From Amycolatopsis iheyensis (GTDB lineage Bacteria > Actinomycetota > Actinomycetes > Mycobacteriales > Pseudonocardiaceae), in assembly GCF_024703995.1 (NCBI RefSeq), contig NZ_JAMXQV010000008.1:359672-423671 (forward strand): 64,000 nt of DNA, given 5' to 3'. Of the stretch, positions 24,038-32,015 are shown one piece after another (positions within the stretch are counted from its first letter, which is position 1; each line of letters starts with the position of its first letter). Under the pieces are notes generated by a model that saw nothing but the letters and a program-made list of their open reading frames with translations, was not told the origin of the DNA and made no database searches. The translations under genes were made by a program, and so were the position numbers.

Positions 24038-24943
24038 TCAGCAGGGCGCGGCCGGGTCTTCCTTCAGCGCGAAGCTGTCGTTGTCCCCGGCCGAGACGGC
24101 GAACACCGGCCCGCACCAGGGGAAAGTCGACTCGCCGACGAAGTTCGAGCCCCAGACCACCACCGAGCCGTCGGTCTTGTACGCCACGTTGTGGTTGAAC
24201 CCGGCGTCGATGCCCACGACACCCGACAGCGCCTCCGGCGGCACCTCGGCCTGGTGGAAGTTGTCGCGGCCCCAGGCGTAGACCTGCCCGTTCTTCAGCG
24301 CGAGGCTGTGGCTGAACCCGGCGGAAACCGCCGTGACACCCGAAGAAAGCCCGGCCGGCACCGTCGCCTGCCCGTAGGTGTTGCTCCCCCAGGCCAGCAC
24401 GCCGCCGTTCTTGAGCGCCAGGTTGTGGTCGCCACCCGCGGAAATCGCCGTCACACCCGACTGGGCGCTCGCCGGCACGTCGGTCCGCGTCCCCCAGCTC
24501 ACCACCAGCCCGCCCTGCTTGAGGGCCAGGCTGTGCATGTTGGACGTCGAGATCGCGATCACCCCGCTCGACACCGAGGCGGGCAGGGTCGTCTGGCCGT
24601 ACCAGTTGTTGCCCCAGGCCAGGACTTTGCCGTTCTTGAGGGCCAGTTCGTGCCCCCAGCCCGACGCGATCTGGCTGACCCCGGACGTCGCCGCCGCCGG
24701 GATTTCGTTGGCGCCCCAGTTGTTCGCGCCCCACGCGAGGACCGCGCCGCCCTTCAGCGCCAGCGCGGTCGTGCTGCCCGCCGACACGGCGGTGACGCCG
24801 GCCAGCGCGCTCGCCGGCGGGATCGTCACGTCGTAGTCCGGCTTGCCCCAGGCGATCACGCCGCCGACGGTCGCCGCGGACGCCGGCTGCGCGAGCACCG
24901 AGACGGCCACCGCCGCCGTCACCGCGAATGCGGCGCCCTTCAC
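24038..24943 (-). CDS. Secreted RCC1-like repeat protein
   Basis: 301-residue exported protein with a signal peptide (residues 1-23, ending LAQPASAATV) followed by about six to seven RCC1-type units of roughly 38 residues, each with the pattern GVxAISAGxxHxLALKNGxVLAWG (for example GVTAISAGGDHNLALKNGGV and SGVTAVSAGFSHSLALKNGQ). These fold into a seven-bladed propeller in homologues. The GTG at 24943 gives a clean signal peptide; another GTG 11 codons upstream (24976) is possible. It is the only minus-strand gene in the secreted cluster, so probably independently transcribed. Its ligand and role are unknown. Confidence 0.83.
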   Translation of the reverse strand: MKGAAFAVTAAVAVSVLAQPASAATVGGVIAWGKPDYDVTIPPASALAGVTAVSAGSTTALALKGGAVLAWGANNWGANEIPAAATSGVSQIASGWGHELALKNGKVLAWGNNWYGQTTLPASVSSGVIAISTSNMHSLALKQGGLVVSWGTRTDVPASAQSGVTAISAGGDHNLALKNGGVLAWGSNTYGQATVPAGLSSGVTAVSAGFSHSLALKNGQVYAWGRDNFHQAEVPPEALSGVVGIDAGFNHNVAYKTDGSVVVWGSNFVGESTFPWCGPVFAVSAGDNDSFALKEDPAAPC

Positions 24944-25349
24944 TGATACCCGTCCACAACGGGAAGTACCCGGCACGGTAGCCTCATTTCTCCGGTTTCG
25001 TTATCCGGGATTGCGTCGGCAAGATCATGAATGGTAGACCGTGCCGAACGGCAGATCGCCGTGGCGGCCGTTCTTTGTCAAAATCCGCCAAATCCGCGAC
25101 ACAGCCTGCTCGGCCCGGCACAAGAAATCGGTGCCGCTCGCCGGGGCCTCACCCGCGCAGTCGCGAAGTCTTGTTCCTTACTGAACTGACGAGTAGCCTC
25201 GATTCCGGCAGATGGACCTCCACCTCGCTTGCCGATGAATCGCGACCACCACCCGGGGCAATGGGGACGGTGAACGCGATGGGGGCACACGGCGGCGAGC
25301 AATCGATCAGCCAAAGCCGAGACTGAACTGAATCAAAGGAGATGAAGCC
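24944..25349 (+). promoter_or_regulatory. Upstream region of the secreted-paralogue cluster
   Basis: 406-base non-coding gap between the RCC1-like gene and the first paralogue. ACAAGAAATCGGT at 25119-25131 is identical over 13 bases to the complement of the site upstream of the PucR-type gene (30670-30682); a related TTCTTTGTC lies at 25071-25079. The gene's Shine-Dalgarno AAAGGAG is at about 25337. I see no open frame of interest and no terminator. Confidence 0.5.
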
Positions 25350-25988
25350 ATGTCCCGACTCAGCAGGCTGTCCGCCGGCTTCGCCACCACCGCGACCGCC
25401 ATCGGCGCCATCGCGGTGCTGACCGCGGGCACCGCGGCCGCCGCCACCGTCACCTACGCCGCCGGCGGTTCGGCGGGCCTCACCTACAACTGCACCTTCC
25501 CCGGCATCTCGCCGCAGCCGGTCGCGATCACCGCGCACCTCGACGCGCCGGACACCGTCGTGCACAGCACCACCGTCACGCCCGCCAACGTCGGCGGGAC
25601 CGCGACGATCAGCGCGACCGTCCACTCGTTGCTGACCGCGGTCGGCTACGACGGCATCCGGGGCAAGGCGACCGTGCCGGTGACGGCGTCGGCGGGCACG
25701 CTGTCGCAGCCGTCGGCCAGCGGGCTGGACATCCCTCAGGTGATCTACCCGACCGGCGGGCCGATCACGGTGGTCATCTCCCAGGACTCGGGCTCCAGCA
25801 TCCCGAACTGGACCGCGCCCTCCAGCGCGGGCTCCGCCACCCTGTCGCTGACGAGCGGTCTGTCGGCGAACCTGGAGTTCCACAAGAAGTCCACCGGCGC
25901 CTGGTCGCCGTGGACGATGAACTGCACCCTCAAGGTGACCAGCCCGGCGCAGAACACCGCGTTCAGCCCGAGCATCACCGTCTCCTGA
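25350..25988 (+). CDS. Secreted paralogue 1 (TYNCTFPG family, DUF6801-like)
   Basis: 212-residue exported protein: signal peptide 1-33 (AVLTAGTAAAATV), then LTYNCTFPGISPQPVAITAH, a central GYDGIRGKATVPV motif near residue 110 and a C-terminal FHKKSTGAWSPWTMNCTLKV followed by TSPAQNTAF. The two invariant Cys (in YNCTFP and NCTLKV) probably form a disulphide. It is the first and longest of four tandem paralogues (also 27490, 28072 and 28681). The pattern resembles the DUF6801 family of actinobacterial secreted proteins, from memory. A strong AAAGGAG precedes the ATG. Function unknown; envelope lipid handling with the nearby Mce system is an inference from position. Confidence 0.8.
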   Translation: MSRLSRLSAGFATTATAIGAIAVLTAGTAAAATVTYAAGGSAGLTYNCTFPGISPQPVAITAHLDAPDTVVHSTTVTPANVGGTATISATVHSLLTAVGYDGIRGKATVPVTASAGTLSQPSASGLDIPQVIYPTGGPITVVISQDSGSSIPNWTAPSSAGSATLSLTSGLSANLEFHKKSTGAWSPWTMNCTLKVTSPAQNTAFSPSITVS

Positions 25989-26064
25989 CCGGGTTCCCGG
26001 TGCGGGTCCTCCCCTGGCCCGCACCGGGACGTCCCGTCCCTTCCCCACGCACCCAGGGAACCTG

Positions 26065-27480
26065 ATGCCACGTCGAGCCCGGCCCCGCACCCTCACCGTT
26101 TCCGCGCTGGCCGCCGTCGGCCTGCTCTCCGCGGTGAACGGCGCGCTGACCGGGGTCGGTTCGGCCGCCCCCGCGCCGGCGGTCCCGCCGGACACGAAGG
26201 CCACGGCGTCGGTTTCGGTGACGTGCCCGTTCGCCGACCCGCTCGGCGCGCGGAAGCTCACCACCGAGTCGGCGGTGACCTTGCCCGCGCAGGCGAAGAC
26301 CGGGACTTCGGCCGAGCTCGGCGCGTTTTCGGCGAAGCTCACGCTCCCCCACGACGTCGCGCTCTCGTACCTGCCCGAAGGGGCGACCACCGGCTCGCTG
26401 CGCGGCGCCGTGCACGTCGACCTGGCTGTGCACCAGGGCGACAAGGCGGACCAGGTGCCGGTCGACCTCACCGTCGCGGCCACCCCGCTGCCGGAGACCG
26501 GTGACCTCGCCCTGACGGCCACCGGCACCGTGCCCGCGATCGCCCTGAACACCGTCGGCCCCGTCACCTTCGACGTGACCGCGCCGGCGCTGTCGCTCGA
26601 ACCCGTCCCGCCGCCGGACACCGCGGCCACGCAGCCGGCCCCGCGGGTCGCGTGCACCCTCGACGCCGACCAGGCGACGACGCTGGGCAAGGTGCTCGTC
26701 CTCCCGAAGACGACGCCGGGCACCAAGCAGAAGCAGCAGCAGGCCGCGGCCGCCGACGCGCCCGGTCCGGGTGACCCGCCGACCGACGAGGAGTACCCGG
26801 TACCGCTGAGCCTGGTCACGGTCCTGACGAAGTCGACGGTCAAGAAGCTCGGCGCGACGATCGTCGGCGAGCCGGCGTTCCTGTTCAACGGCCTGTTCAT
26901 CCTCAACCTGGTCGACGGCAGCTCCCGGGTGACGGGGTCGACCACCTTCGCCCCGGCGACCTCGGCGTTCCTCGGCTTCGGGTTCGTGCCGGTGACCGCG
27001 ACCGTCGAGTTCCTGCCGGTCGACTGGCGCGACAGCAAGGTCATCGAGATCGCCGGCAAGATCACCACCGATCCGGACACCGGGGCCACCTCCCTCGACA
27101 CGACGCTGCAGGTGATGGCCCGCTTGAGCGGCGCGAAGGTCAACGGCGTCCCGCTCGACCTCGGGTCCGGGTGCGTGACGAAGGAACCGGTGAAGCTGAC
27201 GCTGACCGGGCCGTACGACCCGTTCGGCATCGGCCACCTCCGGACCGACGAGAAGACGGGCTTCGCGCTGCCCGCGTTCACCGGCTGCGGCGCCGGCGGC
27301 CAGGACCTGAACCCACTGCTGACCGGGATGAGCTCCGGCCCGGGCAACCAGGCGTTCGTCGACACCTACAACCTGATCGTCTGCACCGAACCGGACCACA
27401 CCCAGTGCCCGCCGGGATCCGACGGCCCGCCCCCGGAGCAAGCGGCGGCGAAGAAGGCGGCGGCCAAGCACCCGAACTGA
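26065..27480 (+). CDS. Large secreted protein, two-domain (paralogue-like N-terminus, shared C-terminal domain)
   Basis: 471-residue exported protein; signal peptide about 1-38 (LTVSALAAVGLLSAVNGALT, then SAAPAPA). Residues 45-220 resemble the neighbouring paralogues in having VSVTCPFADPLG near the start and ending RVACTLDADQATTL. Residues 250-440 hold a second domain whose SGCVTKEPVKLTLTGPYDP and FTGCGAGGQDLNPLLTGMSS motifs match the product of 23347-23997. The C-terminus is a Lys/Ala tail (AAAKKAAAKHPN). It lies 76 bases after paralogue 1 and 9 bases before paralogue 2, so likely in the same transcript. It joins the two secreted domain types of this locus in one polypeptide. Function unknown. 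Confidence 0.75.
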   Translation: MPRRARPRTLTVSALAAVGLLSAVNGALTGVGSAAPAPAVPPDTKATASVSVTCPFADPLGARKLTTESAVTLPAQAKTGTSAELGAFSAKLTLPHDVALSYLPEGATTGSLRGAVHVDLAVHQGDKADQVPVDLTVAATPLPETGDLALTATGTVPAIALNTVGPVTFDVTAPALSLEPVPPPDTAATQPAPRVACTLDADQATTLGKVLVLPKTTPGTKQKQQQAAAADAPGPGDPPTDEEYPVPLSLVTVLTKSTVKKLGATIVGEPAFLFNGLFILNLVDGSSRVTGSTTFAPATSAFLGFGFVPVTATVEFLPVDWRDSKVIEIAGKITTDPDTGATSLDTTLQVMARLSGAKVNGVPLDLGSGCVTKEPVKLTLTGPYDPFGIGHLRTDEKTGFALPAFTGCGAGGQDLNPLLTGMSSGPGNQAFVDTYNLIVCTEPDHTQCPPGSDGPPPEQAAAKKAAAKHPN

Positions 27481-27489
27481 GGGGGAACC

Positions 27490-28056
27490 ATGAGGATCGC
27501 ACCGGCCGTCGCGGCGGCGCTGCTCGTCACCGGCCTGACCGCGGGCACCGCGAACGCGACGATTGTGACGAACACGGGGATGCTGACCTACAACTGCACG
27601 TTCCCCGGGGTCACGCCGCAGCCGACGACGCTGGTGGCGCACCTGGACGTCACCGATCCCCACCCGGGCCAGCCGTTCACCGTCACGCCCTACGCCACGG
27701 TGACGTACTCGGCCGCTGTGAAGGCGTTGCTGGGCGCGCTCGGCTACGACCAGGTGCGCGGCTCGATCAGCACGACCTTCAGCGTGGTCAACGCGACCCC
27801 GCCGACCGGGGTTCTCGCGGGGGCGCTCCCGGCCAACCCCTTCACCAGCGGCTCGGTCACCGGCACGCCCCAGGTCTTCACCGCCGACGCGGTGGCGGGG
27901 TCGGTCAGCTTCGCGATGGGCACGGGGATCAGCGAATCCCTGGAGTTCCACAAGAAGGCCACCGGCACGTGGACCGCGTTTGCGTCGACCTGCACGATCA
28001 AGGCCACCAGCCCGGCGCAGAACCGAGCGTTCCAGCCGGACGTCCCGATCACCTGA
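27490..28056 (+). CDS. Secreted paralogue 2 (TYNCTFPG family)
   Basis: 188-residue exported protein, signal peptide about 1-22 (LLVTGLTAGTANAT). It shares LTYNCTFPGVTPQPTTLVAH with paralogue 1 and the C-terminal LEFHKKATGTWTAFASTCTI followed by KATSPAQNRAF, with the central GYDQVRGSIS. Two invariant Cys. The ATG follows GAGGGGGAACC only 9 bases after the preceding gene, consistent with an operon running 25350-29265. Confidence 0.8.
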   Translation: MRIAPAVAAALLVTGLTAGTANATIVTNTGMLTYNCTFPGVTPQPTTLVAHLDVTDPHPGQPFTVTPYATVTYSAAVKALLGALGYDQVRGSISTTFSVVNATPPTGVLAGALPANPFTSGSVTGTPQVFTADAVAGSVSFAMGTGISESLEFHKKATGTWTAFASTCTIKATSPAQNRAFQPDVPIT

Positions 28057-28071
28057 GGCGGAGGCGAACAG

Positions 28072-28659
28072 ATGCGCCGCACTCTTTCCGTGGCCGTCGT
28101 GACGGCGGCCGCGCTCACCGCGCTCGCCGGGCCGGCTTCGGCCGACACGCTCTACGCCACCAACGTGCTGACCTACACCTGCACGTTCCCCGCCACCGGC
28201 GCGCAACCGATGGACACGGCGGCCCGGTTCACCGGCCCGGACGCGGTCGCGTCCGGCGGCAGCGCGTCGCTCTCGGACTTCTGGGGCGGCTTCGGGGTTT
28301 CGCAGCAGCTGTACACCTTGCTCACCGTCTACCTCGGCTACGACGGCGTCCGGGGCTCCGGGACCGTGCCGGTCACGGCCACGAACGCGACCACGGGCAC
28401 GACCGTCGGCGTCACGGTCCCGGAGCAGTTCTGGGGCCCGGTCCACCGGACGTTCGACTTCTACGGAACCGGCCCGGCGACGGTCACCGCGGGCTACCCC
28501 GGCGCGGCCACCTTCAGCCTGGCCACGCCGTTCTCGCTGGCGATCGAGCTGCACCGGAAGCAGAACAACACCTGGCTGCCGTGGACGTTGAACTGCGCGG
28601 TCAAGGTGACCAGCCCCGCACAGAACCGGACGTTCTCGCCGAGCCTCACGGTGACCTGA
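28072..28659 (+). CDS. Secreted paralogue 3 (TYNCTFPG family)
   Basis: 195-residue exported protein, signal peptide about 1-23 (ALTALAGPASADTL). Family motifs: LTYTCTFPATGAQPMDTAAR, GYDGVRGSGTVPV and IELHRKQNNTWLPWTLNCAV followed by KVTSPAQNRTFSPS. The GGPDAV and FDFYGTGPATVTAG blocks are shared with paralogue 4 (FTGPDTA, WGTGPATITF), so 3 and 4 form a closer pair. 15 bases separate it from paralogue 2. Confidence 0.8.
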   Translation: MRRTLSVAVVTAAALTALAGPASADTLYATNVLTYTCTFPATGAQPMDTAARFTGPDAVASGGSASLSDFWGGFGVSQQLYTLLTVYLGYDGVRGSGTVPVTATNATTGTTVGVTVPEQFWGPVHRTFDFYGTGPATVTAGYPGAATFSLATPFSLAIELHRKQNNTWLPWTLNCAVKVTSPAQNRTFSPSLTVT

Positions 28660-28680
28660 GGCGTCCATTGTGGAGGATTC

Positions 28681-29265
28681 ATGCGCACCCGCCTGACCGC
28701 GGCGCTCGTCGTCGCGATCGCCGCCACCACCGACGTGGCCGGACCCGCCGGCGCGAGCACGTTGTTCCAGTCCGGGACGGCCGGCTACACCTGCGTCTTC
28801 CCGGGCTCGTCCGTGCAGCCGGTCACCATCACCGAGGAGTTCACCGGCCCGGACACGGCCGCGCCCGGCGCGGTGTTCACCCTCACGAACCTCTCGGGGA
28901 GCATCACGCTGTCCGCCGGCGCGCTCGCGGCCCTGACCGCGGCCGGGTACGACGGCACCTCCGCCGGCGCGAGCGCGATGATCGTCACGCCGACGAACGC
29001 GACCGGCACCGGAACCGGAACGGCCGGCCTGGTGCAGGCGGCGACCTGGGGCACCGGCCCGGCGACGATCACCTTCCGCGGCGGGCGCCTGCCGTTCACG
29101 GCCGGCACGTCCGGGGAGATCACGTTCCGCCGCAGCAAAGTGCTGTCCCTGCTGCTGTCGCTGCACCGTTCGCCGGGCAGCACGGCCCGGACCAGCGTCG
29201 ACCTGGCCTGCACCCAGCCCGAAGGTCAGGTCACTCCCTTCACCCCGGCGCTGCCGATCGGCTGA
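28681..29265 (+). CDS. Secreted paralogue 4 (divergent TYNCTFPG family member)
   Basis: 194-residue exported protein, signal peptide about 1-24 (TTDVAGPAGASTL). It keeps GYTCVFPGSSVQPVTITEEF, AGYDGTSAGA and a final SVDLACTQPEG Cys, but lacks the W..W..NC..KVTSPAQN end shared by paralogues 1 and 3 and partly by 2, so it is the most diverged copy. A TGGAGG precedes the ATG. Only 3 bases separate its stop from the convergent PucR-type regulator. Confidence 0.78.
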   Translation: MRTRLTAALVVAIAATTDVAGPAGASTLFQSGTAGYTCVFPGSSVQPVTITEEFTGPDTAAPGAVFTLTNLSGSITLSAGALAALTAAGYDGTSAGASAMIVTPTNATGTGTGTAGLVQAATWGTGPATITFRGGRLPFTAGTSGEITFRRSKVLSLLLSLHRSPGSTARTSVDLACTQPEGQVTPFTPALPIG

Positions 29266-29268
29266 CCC

Positions 29269-30546
29269 CTAGCTGGACGTCCACTGTGGACGTGCCGCGC
29301 CGGCGCGCGGGGCCGGCAGCAGCTCGCTCACCGGGTACCGCAGCGGCAACGGCGCCGCACCCGCGCGCAGCGCCAGCTCCATCTCGAAGCGGGCCCCCGG
29401 GTCGCGCAGGCTTTCGCCGAACGTCGCCTGCAGCTGGCGCATGCGGTAGCGGACCGTCTGGGGGTGCACGCCGAGGCGCTCGGCGATCTCCACCACGTTG
29501 CCCTGGCTGTCCAGCCACGCCCGCAGCGTCTCCAGCAGCCGTTCCTGCTGCTTGCCCGTCATGTCCGCCAGCGGCGCGAACAGCCGGTGGCGCAACGTCC
29601 CGACCAGGCCGGTGTCGGAGTTGACCAGCAGCGTCGCCAGGTGCTCCTCCGCGCGCAGCACCGGCCGCGGCGTCAGCACCCCGCGTTCCGCCAGCTGCAG
29701 CGCGTTCCGGGCCCAGCGCAGGGAATCCGCGACCGACGCGAGCGGAACGCACGGGCCGATCGACAGGCGGCAGTCCGGCAGGGCGACCTGCAGCGTCGCG
29801 AGCCGGGCGCCGCTGAGCTCGCCCGGCACCACCAGCTTCGGGTCCGCGGTGTCGAGCTCGGCGAGGATGTCGGAGTCCAGGCCCGCGTGGCGGCGGGCGG
29901 GGGCGACGCCGTCGCTCGGGCAGACCGCCACCGGCGTCGCGTCGACCGGCACCGGCCAGCCGATCAGCTGGGCCAGCTCGGCGATCGCCTTGGGCGAGGC
30001 CGGCGGCGTTTCGAGGAGCAGGTGGAGCAGCTTGCGGCGCCAGGTGTCGAGCGCTCCCGCCGTGCGTGCCTTCGCCTCCAGGTAGCCGTCGAGCGCGACG
30101 GACGCGAGTTCGTCCATGAACGCCAGCATCGCGTCGGCCAGCTGGGACATCACCGCCGAAGAGAGACCGCTTCTCCGCCCCACGCGCATGATCCGCCGCC
30201 ACGACACCCGCGCGCCGACGCGGTAGGCCGACTGCAGCGTGTCGAGGCTGCGGCCCTCGCGCATTTCGTTCTGCCCCAGGCGGTGGTGGACCTCGTGGGA
30301 CTGCTCTTTGGACACCGACGGGTCGGCGATCTGCGCGACGAACAACGTGATCGCGTACTCGACGCCGGCCCGGATCGACTTCCCGTACGGCCCGTCGAGC
30401 GGGCGGGCGTAGGCCGGGATGGTCGCCCGGATCTCGTCGACGATCTCGGCGGCGAGACTGGCCAGTTCGGGGCGCAGGATGTCCGCGAGCTTGCGGGGCA
30501 GGGCCGAAGGGGGCGCAGGGTGATCGAATCCGCGCTCCACCGACAT
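29269..30546 (-). CDS. PucR/CdaR-type transcriptional regulator
   Basis: 425-residue regulator. The N-terminal half (about 20-200) is a helical sensor-type region (LPRKLADILRPELASLAAEI, SAYRVGARVSWRRIMRVGRR); the middle (about 205-310) is a GGDEF-like CdaR domain; the C-terminus carries the PucR helix-turn-helix ETLRAWLDSQGNVVEIAERL followed by GVHPQTVRYRMRQLQ. The frame is open about 100 codons further upstream, but the ATG at 30546 (MSVERGFDHP) has AAGGAGC just before it. PucR-type genes often sit beside mce loci in actinomycetes. Sites resembling those upstream of mce lie in its promoter, so it is the best candidate regulator of the mce and secreted cluster. Confidence 0.85.
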   Translation of the reverse strand: MSVERGFDHPAPPSALPRKLADILRPELASLAAEIVDEIRATIPAYARPLDGPYGKSIRAGVEYAITLFVAQIADPSVSKEQSHEVHHRLGQNEMREGRSLDTLQSAYRVGARVSWRRIMRVGRRSGLSSAVMSQLADAMLAFMDELASVALDGYLEAKARTAGALDTWRRKLLHLLLETPPASPKAIAELAQLIGWPVPVDATPVAVCPSDGVAPARRHAGLDSDILAELDTADPKLVVPGELSGARLATLQVALPDCRLSIGPCVPLASVADSLRWARNALQLAERGVLTPRPVLRAEEHLATLLVNSDTGLVGTLRHRLFAPLADMTGKQQERLLETLRAWLDSQGNVVEIAERLGVHPQTVRYRMRQLQATFGESLRDPGARFEMELALRAGAAPLPLRYPVSELLPAPRAGAARPQWTSS

Positions 30547-30868
30547 CGCAGCTCCTTCGCTCCACCCCGCGAACCCGCCGACGCGCGGCGGAGCACCCCA
30601 GCCTGGTGCGGGGTGACACCGGACACATCGAAAAAGTAGTCCCGAACGTGTCACACCTTCGAAGGGAAACCGATTTCTTGTCAGTTTCGTGACAAGTTCA
30701 CGAGGCTTGGCTGCAGAACGCTGACAACTACCCCGCCGAGTGCTCACATTCGTGCGTACGAACGGACGCAACCCCAACGAGCTACCCCGAGCGGGGTTAC
30801 CCCGGCATAACCCTGAGATGCTCGCGAACCACTTGTTTGCGTGACGCAAGTAGCTCTACCGTCGGGGC
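30547..30868. promoter_or_regulatory. Divergent intergenic region with PucR-associated palindrome and MarR-type palindrome
   Basis: A 20-bp inverted repeat CTTGTCA-GTTTCG-TGACAAG lies at 30677-30696, with its left flank extended to CCGATTTCTTGTC; its half-site recurs upstream of mce and of the 25350 gene. A second, separate palindrome TTGCGT-G-ACGCAA at 30837-30849 ends 19 bases before the MarR start and is its likely operator. The rest shows no gene. Confidence 0.6.
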
Positions 30869-31336
30869 ATGCCGCACAGCTACGAAGACCTCGAAGGCGT
30901 CGTCTACCCGCTGACCAGGATCGGCGAGTCCCTGCGCCGCGCCCAGCTGCGCGCCGCGGATCCGACGCGGGTCGCGATCCTGCGGCTGGCCGCCGTCAAG
31001 GGGCGCGTCCGGCCGTCGGAGGTCGCCGCCGAGCTGGACGTGCACCAGTCGTCGATCACGCGGCAGACGCGGACCCTCGAGGACGCCGGGCACGTGCTGC
31101 TCGAAGCCGACCCGGAAGACCGGCGCTCGTGCCTGATCTCGCTCACCGACGCGGGCTGGGACGAGGTGCGCCGGCTGACCAAGCTCGGCCTCGACCGCTT
31201 CGCCGACTTCCTGCGCGACTGGCCCGCCGAAGACGTCCGGCAGCTCGGCGAGCTGCTGTCCCGGCTGGAGACGTCGGTGGCGGCCGCCAAGAAGCGGCCG
31301 AGCCCCGGCCGGCGCTGGCAGCGGGAGGCGGACTGA
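30869..31336 (+). CDS. MarR-family transcriptional regulator
   Basis: 155-residue winged-helix regulator. The HTH is PSEVAAELDVHQSSITRQTR (about residues 50-69), followed by the wing TLEDAGHVLLEADPEDRRSC and a terminal dimerisation helix (LGLDRFADFLRDW... LGELLSRLETSVAA). The D-x-R-R wing signature (DPEDRRS) is intact. The ATG of the next gene overlaps its stop (TGATG), so the membrane protein is its most likely partner or target. The palindrome at 30837-30849 is a candidate autoregulatory operator. Confidence 0.9.
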   Translation: MPHSYEDLEGVVYPLTRIGESLRRAQLRAADPTRVAILRLAAVKGRVRPSEVAAELDVHQSSITRQTRTLEDAGHVLLEADPEDRRSCLISLTDAGWDEVRRLTKLGLDRFADFLRDWPAEDVRQLGELLSRLETSVAAAKKRPSPGRRWQREAD

Positions 31337-31971
31337 TGCGCGCGCTCGTCCCGGTCGTCCTCGACCTCGTCCTGCCGATCGGCGGCTACTTCCTGCTGCA
31401 CGGGGTGTTCGGGCTCAGCGCGTTCTGGTCGCTCACCCTCGCCGGCGCGGCGACCGGCGTCCACGCGCTCGCCGCGACGCTCCGCCGAGGCCGGGTCGAC
31501 GCGCTCGGCGTGCTGATCTTCCTGGAGATGGCCCTGTCGGCGGTCCTGCTGTTCGTCACCGACGACCCGCGGATCGTGCTGGTGAAACCGGCGTTCTACC
31601 TGGCCGTCGCGGCGGTGTACGCGCTGGTGACGTGCTTCGCCGGACGTCCGCTGGTGCTGGATTCGGGAAAGCCGTTCGCCACGCGCGGCGACTCCGGGCT
31701 CGCCGACGCCTACGAACGCGCTTGGCTGCACTCGGACCGGTTCCGCCGCACGGTCCGCTCGGTGACGGCGGTCTGGGCCGCCGCCTTCGCGCTCGACGCC
31801 ACCCTGCGCATCGCGGTCGTCTACAGCCTGCCGCCGGAGCGCGTCGACGAATCCGTCTGGCTTTCGCAGGTGCCGCTGGTCGCGGTGTTCGTGGTGGCCG
31901 TGGTGATCACGCGGCTGCGGATGCGGCCCCTGCGGCCGGTTCTCGAGTCGTTCCGGGTCGCCACCCCTTGA
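31336..31971 (+). CDS. VC0807-type integral membrane protein
   Basis: 211-residue protein with about five to six membrane helices (VVLDLVLPIGGYFLLHGVFG, ALGVLIFLEMALSAVLLFVT, FYLAVAAVYALVTCFAG, SVTAVWAAAFALDATLRIAV, VPLVAVFVVAVVITRLRM). The arrangement, including RGDSGLADAYERAWLHSDRFR between helices, matches the VC0807/intracellular-septation-like family, of unknown biochemical role. Its start overlaps the marR stop by one base, indicating cotranscription and probable MarR control. Confidence 0.75.
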   Translation: MRALVPVVLDLVLPIGGYFLLHGVFGLSAFWSLTLAGAATGVHALAATLRRGRVDALGVLIFLEMALSAVLLFVTDDPRIVLVKPAFYLAVAAVYALVTCFAGRPLVLDSGKPFATRGDSGLADAYERAWLHSDRFRRTVRSVTAVWAAAFALDATLRIAVVYSLPPERVDESVWLSQVPLVAVFVVAVVITRLRMRPLRPVLESFRVATP

Positions 31972-31976
31972 ACCCG

Positions 31977-32000
31977 CTTGTATCATGTGGTTGATACAAG
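31977..32000. promoter_or_regulatory. GntR (YtrA-type) operator palindrome
   Basis: CTTGTATCA (31977-31985), spacer TGTGGT, TGATACAAG (31992-32000): perfect 9-bp arms. It lies 15 bases before the start of the membrane-protein gene whose downstream partner is a GntR regulator. Arms with GTATCA/TGATAC are typical of small YtrA-like GntR repressors, so autorepression is likely. Confidence 0.75.
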
Positions 32001-32015
32001 CGAGGAGGTCCGGAC

